Part shown: positions 57,206-64,000 of the stretch, piece after piece
Layout: every line of letters starts with the position of its first letter
Position numbering within the stretch: the first letter of the stretch is position 1
NCBI GenBank assembly: GCA_905235085.1
Contig: CAJOKD010000010.1
Location: forward strand, 1-64,000
Length of the DNA: 64,000 nt
Reading direction: 5' to 3'
From: an uncultured Bacteroidales bacterium
GTDB taxonomy: Bacteria > Bacteroidota > Bacteroidia > Bacteroidales > UBA932
The notes under the pieces: generated by a model
What the model was told of the DNA's origin: nothing
Database searches by the model: none
The model's input: the letters and a program-made list of their open reading frames with translations, nothing else
Made by a program: the position numbers and the translations under genes

Positions 57206-58174
57206 TTATTCAATATTCGCTATATAGGACAGGACCTTGTCCGACGGGGCATCTTTCATTATCACCCTCTTTCCTTCGTCGAGGAGATACAAGGACGGGA
57301 TAGCCCTGACGTTGTAGGTCACGTCGGTGCGTATCGTGTAGCTCTGGTCGTAACCGCTCAGCCAGGATTCAGGATAGTTGACGGCATATTCCCGCCATTC
57401 GTCCAAGTCGGAATCGATGTAGACATTCACCACCGCGAGCTTTCCGGAATCCACCTTCCCGGCAATATTCGGGTCGGTGGTCAGGCCGTCTATGATCTCC
57501 TTGCAGGCCGGACAGCCCGGGTTCGAAAAGAACAGCAAGGTATAGGCTGCCTTTACGGCGTGAAGGCTGTGCCTGCGGCCGGACAAGTCTGTGAAAGAAA
57601 AATCAGCAGCCACCGTTCCTGTCTGGTTGAGGGAACACATCTTCGCGTCGTGGGCATAAGCCTGCCGCATTCCCTCCGGCACGAAAGGAGAAGAGGACAG
57701 ACCGGCCGCGAAAGGAAGGTAAAGGTCTTCGCTGCGTACCGGAGAGTTCGGATCGTAAAGATACTTTGCAACCGTCTTTTCCAGGAAGCTGAATACATTC
57801 GATGCCGTGTCGGAAGCCTGGAAACGCTCCAGGGAACCCAGGAAGTCTCCCATAGCCTTGCGGGCGAAATCCAGTCCACATCCCTGCTCCAGGACTGCAA
57901 CATACGTTCCGACAGCGTTTTCCACGTCTTCAGCAAGGACTCCGTTGACAATGTTCGTGTCGCAGGGAAGGTTCTTTTCCAGGAAGGCGTCCCAGAAATG
58001 GGTGGCTACATATTCGTTTGCCTCGACTCCGTCGGTTATCAAGGAAGGGACCTTGGGTGCCGCAGGGAAAGGCACAGGATGGAAAGCTGTATCCTGAGAA
58101 GCTTTCTTTTCTCCGCATCCGGCGTACAGCACGACAAGGACGGCTGCCAATATGTATCCTGGAATCTTTTTCAT
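57206..58174 (-). CDS. DUF5106/thioredoxin-fold lipoprotein
   Basis: 322 residues. Lipoprotein signal KIPGYILAAVLVVLYAGCG (Cys near 20). The first half (about 40-175) resembles the helical DUF5106 domain seen in front of thioredoxin domains in Bacteroidota: ATHFWDAFLEKNLPCDTN, YVAVLEQGCGLDFARKAMGD. The thioredoxin fold follows with FFSNPGCPACKEIIDGL (CxxC = Cys-Pro-Ala-Cys) and the cis-Pro segment YNVRAIPSLYLLDEGKR. It is a periplasmic disulfide enzyme; partner unknown. It is the first gene of the 52179-58174 cluster, with a TAAATTTG box (58195-58188) 14 bases upstream of the ATG, so the leader is minimal. Confidence 0.85.
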   Translation of the reverse strand: MKKIPGYILAAVLVVLYAGCGEKKASQDTAFHPVPFPAAPKVPSLITDGVEANEYVATHFWDAFLEKNLPCDTNIVNGVLAEDVENAVGTYVAVLEQGCGLDFARKAMGDFLGSLERFQASDTASNVFSFLEKTVAKYLYDPNSPVRSEDLYLPFAAGLSSSPFVPEGMRQAYAHDAKMCSLNQTGTVAADFSFTDLSGRRHSLHAVKAAYTLLFFSNPGCPACKEIIDGLTTDPNIAGKVDSGKLAVVNVYIDSDLDEWREYAVNYPESWLSGYDQSYTIRTDVTYNVRAIPSLYLLDEGKRVIMKDAPSDKVLSYIANIE

Positions 58175-58233
58175 TTGTGCATTCCTACAAATTTAAATAA
58201 ATAATCGCAGATTTGTTATCTTCGTGATTGATT

Positions 58234-61200
58234 ATGAAAAGAACGATACTATCCTTCATACTCGCACTCGCCTGCACAAGCCTGAACGCCCAATTCTCCC
58301 TCAACGGAAGCGATCCTCCAAGCCTCCGCTGGAACAGTGTCACGACCGACCATTTCAAGATCATCTATCCGGTGGGAGCAGACTCGCTTGCCAGGGTCTA
58401 TGCATATGAACTGGAGAGAGCCAGGGACCCGCTCGGCTGGTCTTCCGGACTGAAGACCGGGTCCAGTTACAGGACCAGGATGCCGGTGGTGTTCCACTGC
58501 CTCAACCCGATAGCCAATGCATCCGTAGCCTGGGCTCCGAAAAGGATGGACATATACACCGTGATGGATGCATATTCCCCGACTCCGATCCCCTGGGCAA
58601 GGCATCTGGCGATCCACGAGGGGCGCCATTCCTCCCAGATGCAGTTCGGCGCGGCCGGCAAGAACAAGATTTTCAAGATCCTTACCGGGGATATGGTGGC
58701 GGGGGCTTTCTCCGGGCTGTATCCCGGCCCGGCCTTCCTCGAAGGCGATGCGGTGGTTGCCGAAACGGCGCTTTCGCTGTCCGGCCGAGGTCGCCAGGCT
58801 TCGTTCCTCAACTATTTTATGCCCGCCTTCGATTCCGGAGACTGGCGTGATTACTGGCGCTGGGCTTATGGTTCGTACACCAGGTATACTCCGGACCATT
58901 ACCGTGCAGGATATATGCTCGTTGCCGGCACGAGGGTATTCCTGGACGACCCTTCCTTCACCGACGAGTATTTCACCAGGGTTATACGGAAGGGATGGCT
59001 GTTCAATCTCCAGAAGACGGTCAAAGCCGCTTCCGGAACCAAGTTCAAGGAATCATTCCGCACCATAGAAGAAGGTTTCAAGGATATCTGGGACAAAGAA
59101 GCCGCCCTAAGGGCTCCTTTTATGCCGGCGAGACAGGTGACTGTCGCTGGAAAAGTTCATAACAGTTACAGAGCCGGAGTATATTCCGAAGACGCCAGCA
59201 TATTCACTCTAAAGAGCGGCCTGTACACCCCGCTTACCCTTGTCAGGGTAGCTCCTGACGGCTCCGAATGGTACGTGAGGCCTTTCGCGTCCGCCACCGG
59301 CGACCTGCATCTCGACAAAGCCAACGGAAGGCTCTGGTGGACGGAAACTGTAGCCGACAGACGATGGGAGCTGTCCGGAGAATCACGGGTCCGCTATATC
59401 GAGACCACAGACCCGGCAAAGATCCATACCATCACCAAGGGACACCGGTATTTCAACCCTGCCCCTTCCGACGACGGGAAGAGAGTCGCGGTAGCGGAAT
59501 ATCCTTCCTTCGGAGGATCGCGGATATGTATCCTCGACTCCAATTCAGGCGATGTACTCGCCGCGGTCCAGGCCCCCGATTCGGTCCAGGTCACGGAATC
59601 GTCCTGGATAGGTGACAGATTGTTCTCTGCAGGCCTGTCCGGACACGGAATGGGATTATATGAAGTGTCTTACGGACAGGATGGTCCTGAAGGCTTCAAA
59701 GTCCTGCTGGAGCCTCAGCCTGTAGAACTCGGAAGCTTGAAAACTTTCGGGAAGGAACTGGCGTTTGTGTGCGACAGAACCGGGGTGGGTGAACTCTACC
59801 TCTTCGAGCCGGATTCCCTGCGGCTCCGCCAGGCGACTTCCACGCGTTACGGAATAAGTTCTCCTTTCCTCAACCCGCAGGCAGACACTCTGTACTATTC
59901 CTCCGTTGCCTCCTCGTTCGATCCAGAGACCTACAAGCAGGGAAAGATGATGTATGCAACGGCGGTCCGGAACCTTCCGATAAAGGAGGTTTCATATTCT
60001 GAAATCCACAGTTATCCGGTGGCGGAGACCCTGACCAGGCAGGAAAAGGAAGTGGCGGGAGCGGAGTGGGACAGCTTCGAGGATTTCGGGTCGGTAACTG
60101 TTTCAGAACCGGAAAGATACTCGAAGATAAGGTTCCCGCATATTCACTCCTGGGCTCCTGTTTATTTCAACTATGACAATGTCGAAGACCTCAGCATGGA
60201 CGAGTATTACAAGACGGCCTCCCTCGGAGCTACGGCCTTGTTCCAGAACCTTCTGGGTACAGGATACGGGTTCGTAGGGTACAATGCCCACGAGGATCCT
60301 TATTCGGAAGGGAAATGGAGGCATTCCGGCCATCTCCACTACATCTACACGGGACTGTATCCGGTCTTGGACTTCGCCCTGGACTTTAACGACCGGGCAG
60401 CCCTGGACACCCAGAGGCAGCAGGCCCTCAACGAGGAGGAACATACCGTAAGAGTCTATTCGAAAGGCACTCAGAGGAAAGAACCTTACCTGTCCGGAAT
60501 CGTTTCGGCATATGTTCCATTGTCTTTCTCCTCCGGCGGAATCAGCCGCGGACTGGTGCCGAAGGTCAGCTTCAAGTTCTCCAACGACAGGTTGAACGAC
60601 CAGATCAGCCTCAGGAAGGAGACCGTGGACGATGAAGGAAAGAAGTCCACGGAAGAGATTTCCACGATAGGAAAGACCAACCTGGTACGGAGAAGCACCA
60701 TGGATCTCTCCGTAAGGGGTTATGCCATTCGCTCCAAGGCGCCTTCCCAGGCATATCCGAAGCTCGGCATCGGTGCGGAACTCGGTTTCCGCGTCCATCC
60801 AAACAAATCGGAGTTCTATTCTCCGAGTATGTACGTATATGCTTACGGTTACACCCCCGGACTGCGTTACGACCAAGGTTTCAGGTTCACTTTCAGCGGA
60901 CAGACGGCTATCGGCAGGAAAGAATACAGCTACACCGACGGACCGATCTCGATGATTCCGAGAGGCTTCGTGGAATCAGGCCTCAGCGGAGTGCTGATGC
61001 GGGCATCCACTTCTTCATTCAAGGCCACCGTGGATTATGCAGTCCCGTTCCTGTCCGTGGACTGGACTTTCCTCTGTCCTGCATTCTATATCAAGAATTT
61101 CCAGCTGACTCCATTCGCTGACATATCCTTCCATGACTTCAGCTACAACCGGGATTTCCTCGTCAATCCGGGAAACATAGCTTCGGAAACCCTGCTCAGC

Positions 61201-61365
61201 TTCGGTGCCGACCTTGTGGTCAATCTCGGCAACTTCCTGTGGCTCCCGTTCGACTCCCGGTTCGGAATACGGTATGCACGCAACTGGTGGAGCACGATCG
61301 ACTCTTTCCCGATCGGCAAACTGGACCGGAATTATTTCGGAGCCGTATTCAGCGTAGATATCTAG
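58234..61365 (+). CDS. Large envelope protein: zincin-like domain, beta-propeller, putative barrel
   Basis: 1043 residues from ATG 58234 (a TTG two codons earlier is possible). Signal peptide MKRTILSFILALACTSLNA. Residues about 30-290 look like a peptidase-MA metalloprotease: AIHEGRHSSQM fits HEXXH (near 128-132), and PAFLEGDAVVAET supplies a Glu about 40 residues on. Residues about 320-560 contain PD40-type propeller blades (FNPAPSDDGKRVAVAEYP, ISSPFLNPQADTLYYSS). The C-terminal 370 residues are rich in alternating, aromatic beta strands and end FGAVFSVDI, as outer-membrane barrels do. TATCTTCG at 58217-58224 is a near-consensus -7 box, implying an almost leaderless transcript. Divergent from the thioredoxin-like gene. 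Function unknown. Confidence 0.8.
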   Translation: MKRTILSFILALACTSLNAQFSLNGSDPPSLRWNSVTTDHFKIIYPVGADSLARVYAYELERARDPLGWSSGLKTGSSYRTRMPVVFHCLNPIANASVAWAPKRMDIYTVMDAYSPTPIPWARHLAIHEGRHSSQMQFGAAGKNKIFKILTGDMVAGAFSGLYPGPAFLEGDAVVAETALSLSGRGRQASFLNYFMPAFDSGDWRDYWRWAYGSYTRYTPDHYRAGYMLVAGTRVFLDDPSFTDEYFTRVIRKGWLFNLQKTVKAASGTKFKESFRTIEEGFKDIWDKEAALRAPFMPARQVTVAGKVHNSYRAGVYSEDASIFTLKSGLYTPLTLVRVAPDGSEWYVRPFASATGDLHLDKANGRLWWTETVADRRWELSGESRVRYIETTDPAKIHTITKGHRYFNPAPSDDGKRVAVAEYPSFGGSRICILDSNSGDVLAAVQAPDSVQVTESSWIGDRLFSAGLSGHGMGLYEVSYGQDGPEGFKVLLEPQPVELGSLKTFGKELAFVCDRTGVGELYLFEPDSLRLRQATSTRYGISSPFLNPQADTLYYSSVASSFDPETYKQGKMMYATAVRNLPIKEVSYSEIHSYPVAETLTRQEKEVAGAEWDSFEDFGSVTVSEPERYSKIRFPHIHSWAPVYFNYDNVEDLSMDEYYKTASLGATALFQNLLGTGYGFVGYNAHEDPYSEGKWRHSGHLHYIYTGLYPVLDFALDFNDRAALDTQRQQALNEEEHTVRVYSKGTQRKEPYLSGIVSAYVPLSFSSGGISRGLVPKVSFKFSNDRLNDQISLRKETVDDEGKKSTEEISTIGKTNLVRRSTMDLSVRGYAIRSKAPSQAYPKLGIGAELGFRVHPNKSEFYSPSMYVYAYGYTPGLRYDQGFRFTFSGQTAIGRKEYSYTDGPISMIPRGFVESGLSGVLMRASTSSFKATVDYAVPFLSVDWTFLCPAFYIKNFQLTPFADISFHDFSYNRDFLVNPGNIASETLLSFGADLVVNLGNFLWLPFDSRFGIRYARNWWSTIDSFPIGKLDRNYFGAVFSVDI

Positions 61366-61370
61366 AACCT

Positions 61371-62018
61371 TTACCTGAAGAACCTGGCTATCCAGTCGGA
61401 ATCTATCCTGGCGAAGCCATCGGAAGGTTTGACTTGCGGATTGCGTCGGAGGATTCCGGCGCAATCTTCATATACATTGAACCCTATCATCACTCCGTGC
61501 ATCTTGCCTTCGGAAGGATAAGAAAACTCGATGTCGTTGTCCGGCCCCGAAAGGCGGAAGAACTTGAAAGGCGCGGTAGAAATATCCTTGCCTCCCTCTT
61601 TGCCCGAGAGCTCCATCCTGGAAACGTATTTACACATCTCGATCACGCAGTCGTCCAGCCCGGCATCGAATATATTCACCTTCTCGATGAGGGAGCCTAC
61701 GTCTCCGACCCTCCTGAGAGTATATCCTTCCAGGGAGCCGGTAAGGGCGGACAGCTGCTGTTCGAGGGCGGCCGCCTGGCTTTCCGGAACAGCTCCTTCA
61801 GGAAGCAGGAACACCATCAGCCTGGATTCCGGATCGTGGTACAGGGTCTGCCCCTGTATCAGGTTGGTAGCTCCGCAATGGGGGCATTCCCAGACGAAGA
61901 GGGATCCGTCCTTGACTTTTCCTTTCACTTCCGGATTCTCCGAAACATTGATCCTGTTCCATACTTCCACCTTGTGGTCCTGGGAACAGACCCTGCAGGT
62001 TGCCGTTGCTTCCGCCAT
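61371..62018 (-). CDS. CpXC-domain protein
   Basis: 215 residues from ATG 62018, one base after the TGA of the upstream gene; an ATG five codons earlier would lie inside that gene. The N-terminal domain has two zinc-ribbon pairs, TCRVCSQDH and WECPHCGATN, matching the CpXC pattern. The Cys-poor remainder (about 70-215) mixes helices (SQAAALEQQLSALTGSLEGY) and strands. CpXC proteins are cytosolic, metal-binding, and functionally unassigned. The gene probably shares a transcript with the small membrane protein and YeiH-type transporter upstream, and ends five bases from the convergent large envelope protein. Confidence 0.82.
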   Translation of the reverse strand: MAEATATCRVCSQDHKVEVWNRINVSENPEVKGKVKDGSLFVWECPHCGATNLIQGQTLYHDPESRLMVFLLPEGAVPESQAAALEQQLSALTGSLEGYTLRRVGDVGSLIEKVNIFDAGLDDCVIEMCKYVSRMELSGKEGGKDISTAPFKFFRLSGPDNDIEFSYPSEGKMHGVMIGFNVYEDCAGILRRNPQVKPSDGFARIDSDWIARFFR

Positions 62019-62019
62019 A

Positions 62020-62298
62020 TCAGTGTTTGTCAATATATTTCCACAGTGCGTACATCAGTGCTCCCCAGGCCAGGAACAGGCCGGCATACACCCAGAAAGG
62101 CCATCTGGCCTGGAAATGTGTACTCCCGGTATATTTCTCGAAATCAGGAATATCGGCATAGTAATATGCACCTGCGCCGAAATCCAGGGAATCCTGCAGC
62201 CCGATTCTGTGGAGCATAATGTATGTAACGGCAATCAAAGCGACCGCCACGACTATGATGGTGATCACTTTGACTTCCTTATTGGGTTTACCGGCCAA
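62020..62298 (-). CDS. Small membrane protein of unknown function
   Basis: 92 residues with two transmembrane helices (VITIIVVAVALIAVTYIMLH near 11-30, and WPFWVYAGLFLAWGALMYAL near 67-86) and a loop of about 35 residues rich in Tyr/Asp (DFGAGAYYYADIPDFEKY). No family recognised. It starts immediately after the stop of the YeiH-type gene (62299) and precedes the CpXC gene by one base, so all three appear to form one operon. It may be an accessory subunit of the transporter. Confidence 0.7.
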   Translation of the reverse strand: MAGKPNKEVKVITIIVVAVALIAVTYIMLHRIGLQDSLDFGAGAYYYADIPDFEKYTGSTHFQARWPFWVYAGLFLAWGALMYALWKYIDKH

Positions 62299-63651
62299 CT
62301 AGCTGAGAGTTGGGACCGGGAAGAATTTGCCGGAGAGCAGCAGCCAGACTGCGAAGAAGGTAAGGAGGATGTTGAATGTCTGACTGATATAGAGCCAGAG
62401 AACCTTTCCTCCCTGCATCTGCTTGGCTATCTCCTTGAAGTTGGTATCCAGGCCGATGCTGGTGAACGCAAGCACGAACGCCCAGTTCTTGTACTGGTCG
62501 AGGACCTTGTTGATGGCTCCGACCTGGTCGGCTCCGCACAGCGGCTGGATAAGGAAGGAAGCTATCAAGGATGCCGCGAAGAAACCGAGAATGAACTTAG
62601 GGAAGCGGATCCATATTTCGGAAGCTCCGACTTTGGTGGTTCCGGTACGGTCCACCCTGGTCGCGAAGAACAAGGCCACGAAGAAGGCGATGAATCCGAT
62701 CAGGATGTTCTGGATGGACTTCACGAGGACTGCAGCCTGCTGTGCCTCTGGGCCGAGGGCCGTTCCGGCCACGACCACCGCACCGGTGGAGTCGATCGTT
62801 CCTCCGATCAAGGAGCCTCCCATAATGTTGGACATACCGCAGGCGCGGATAAGCATAGGTTCGAAAACCATCATAAGTATTGTGAATATGATGGATATCG
62901 AAACGGCGATGGAGAGATCATCCTTCTTAGCCTTGGACGCCGCAGCGGTTGCGATTGCAGCAGACGTTCCGCAGACAGAAGTAGCTGAAGCCAATGTGAT
63001 TACGAGCGGCTTGTTGTCGATCTTGAGGATCTTGGTTCCCAGCCACCACATAAATATGATGACGACCGGAGTGACGATCCAGGCGATTCCCAAACCATAG
63101 AGACCGAATTTGGCTATGTTCGAGAAAAGGACCGAGAATCCCATTATGACCAGACCGGTCTTGATGTAGAATTCCGTCTTGATGGCCGGTTTGAGCCATT
63201 TCGGGACTCCTACCGTGTTGGAAATCAGGAGACCTACCAGCAACGCCCAGAAAGCCCACTCAAGGTAACGGTTGAGAGTGAACTCCGCGCTGATGAGACG
63301 CACGGCGAACGCTATCACGAACAAGCCGATGAAGGCAGGAATATACTTCTTTACGCTTTCGCCCTGAAGCTTCACGCCCAGGGTGAACAAGACTCCCAGC
63401 GTCACGAAGGTAACCAGGAACTTACGCCAGAATGCCAGATCTCCCAACTGGGCACCAAGTGACGTAACTTTGGCTGCAGCTGCTTCGGAGAGGGTTTCTC
63501 CCACCGTCCAGGTCGCGAATTTGACGGCTGAAAAATCAAAGGCTTTGGTCAGAACTGCGATGCAGGCCAGCAGGATCACGATGAATCCTATCCAGATTGC
63601 CTGCCAATCTTCTTTGCCCCAGAATGCCGGGACAGGTTTGCTTTTATCCAT
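62299..63651 (-). CDS. YeiH-family (UPF0324) putative sulfate exporter
   Basis: 450 residues, longer than the usual 330-350 through an extended N-terminal region. About 11 membrane segments. Family features: GLVIMGFSVLFSNIAKFGLYGL, ITLASATSVCGTSAAIATAA (the conserved SxCGxSA hairpin), and GTIDSTGAVVVAGTALG. Members are inner-membrane anion carriers with roles suggested in sulfur metabolism or efflux of sulfonate/sulfite-like anions. First gene of a three-gene unit. TATATTTG at 63691-63684 (minus strand) is a consensus -7 box, embedded in nested inverted repeats (63652-63704). Confidence 0.88.
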   Translation of the reverse strand: MDKSKPVPAFWGKEDWQAIWIGFIVILLACIAVLTKAFDFSAVKFATWTVGETLSEAAAAKVTSLGAQLGDLAFWRKFLVTFVTLGVLFTLGVKLQGESVKKYIPAFIGLFVIAFAVRLISAEFTLNRYLEWAFWALLVGLLISNTVGVPKWLKPAIKTEFYIKTGLVIMGFSVLFSNIAKFGLYGLGIAWIVTPVVIIFMWWLGTKILKIDNKPLVITLASATSVCGTSAAIATAAASKAKKDDLSIAVSISIIFTILMMVFEPMLIRACGMSNIMGGSLIGGTIDSTGAVVVAGTALGPEAQQAAVLVKSIQNILIGFIAFFVALFFATRVDRTGTTKVGASEIWIRFPKFILGFFAASLIASFLIQPLCGADQVGAINKVLDQYKNWAFVLAFTSIGLDTNFKEIAKQMQGGKVLWLYISQTFNILLTFFAVWLLLSGKFFPVPTLS

Positions 63652-63704
63652 ATCAGAAAATAGTATGATGCTTTACTATTTTGCAAATATAGAATTTTTC
63701 TGAT
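63652..63704 (-). promoter_or_regulatory. Promoter with nested inverted repeats, YeiH-type operon
   Basis: The -7 box TATATTTG lies at 63691-63684. Two inverted repeats surround it: aaaatagta (63657-63665) with tactatttt (63674-63682), and atcagaaaa (63652-63660) with ttttctgat (63696-63704). The inner one lies in the short leader, the outer one brackets the promoter. An operator for an unknown regulator or a 5'UTR hairpin is likely. 63705-63806 holds nothing else I can support. Confidence 0.5.
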
Positions 63705-63806
63705 ATTTCCTGGCGTACTTCGGATCAAAGATGATATTAAGGATTTTTCAGCGCGATCCCTGCCAGAAAAAAGTGTCTATGAGCAAACACCTGAACAAAA
63801 CGCCTG

Positions 63807-64000
63807 TTACTGACCTCCGAATATCTTGATGACGGCTTCGAGCTTCTGGCGCAGGCGGGCTGTGTCGATGCTGTTGACGATACCCTCGATCTTCTTCCGG
63901 AACTCGGCGGTGTCGATGTTATTGGCCATATTCTCGATGGATTCGCGCAGCCTGGCGGTGTCCACGCTGCCTACGATTCCTTCCACCGACTTGCGGATCG
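63807..64000 (-). CDS. 16-residue-repeat protein, C-terminal end only
   Basis: An open frame runs from the window edge to TAA at 63807-63809; its start lies outside. The 64 residues are built from 16-residue units: VDTARLRESIENMANN, IDTAEFRKKIEGIVNS, IDTARLRQKLEAVIKI, preceded by part of another (RKSVEGIVGS), and ending FGGQ. The pattern (I/V)DTAxxRxxIExxxxx predicts amphipathic helices. At DNA level the units are 48 bases with clear similarity. I do not recognise the family; a coiled or solenoid protein is likely. Confidence 0.7.
   Translation of the reverse strand, partial: IRKSVEGIVGSVDTARLRESIENMANNIDTAEFRKKIEGIVNSIDTARLRQKLEAVIKIFGGQ

Overview
The window looks like a chromosomal piece of a Bacteroidota (Bacteroidales-type) genome of moderately high GC. 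The signs are a fused SecDF, an S46 dipeptidyl-peptidase, a DUF4923 lipoprotein, a lipoprotein of the radical-SAM/lipoprotein type, a GTPase-defective-looking EF-G paralogue, many secreted or SpII-lipoprotein enzymes, and promoters of the TTTG / TAnnTTTG type instead of -35/-10 boxes. No rRNA, tRNA, CRISPR array, integrase or complete insertion sequence was seen.

Layout. 1-9.3 kb is an accessory and partly decayed stretch: two convergent paralogous ATPases (one cut by the window edge, the other bracketed by inverted copies of one palindrome), a HigBA-like toxin/antitoxin pair whose toxin start is out of frame, then frameshifted or truncated genes around an intact K+/H+ antiporter, a secreted alpha/beta hydrolase and an orphan radical-SAM-system lipoprotein. 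9.3-20.3 kb is a secreted catabolic locus: a nitrilase-like enzyme and a DAACS symporter run left, and divergently an MFS carrier, an EEP phosphatase, a Tat-exported Gfo/Idh/MocA oxidoreductase and a double DUF1080 protein run right. A 952-residue EEP-HAD-DUF4861 fusion follows on the minus strand.

20.3-42.6 kb is mostly housekeeping: a creD remnant, aspA, secDF, a PD40/SPOR-like envelope protein, a five-gene minus-strand operon for polymer O-acylation (TlpA, MBOAT, two SGNH proteins, transglutaminase), an EF-G2-like factor, an XRE regulator, RNase HII, a DPP7-type peptidase and Mrp. 42.6-46.9 kb holds repeats, a DUF4923 lipoprotein, an EF-hand coiled protein and a YfhO-type membrane protein. 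46.9-64 kb carries a glycosyltransferase, mutS, a chimeric gene remnant, a third secreted EEP enzyme, a six-gene minus-strand cluster (two NSS transporters, folA, thyA, galM, thioredoxin-like), a large metalloprotease-like/beta-propeller/barrel protein, a CpXC protein, a small membrane protein, a YeiH-family transporter and the end of a 16-residue-repeat protein.

Two themes stand out. Several genes survive only as deletion or frameshift remnants (toxin, small secreted protein, CaCA exchanger, TPR protein, creD, a nitrilase joined to a DUF4923 tail), which suggests local decay or assembly indels. Two intergenic elements about 3.7 kb apart share a 30-base core almost exactly but have unrelated, self-complementary arms, which is the best candidate here for an undescribed structured element.
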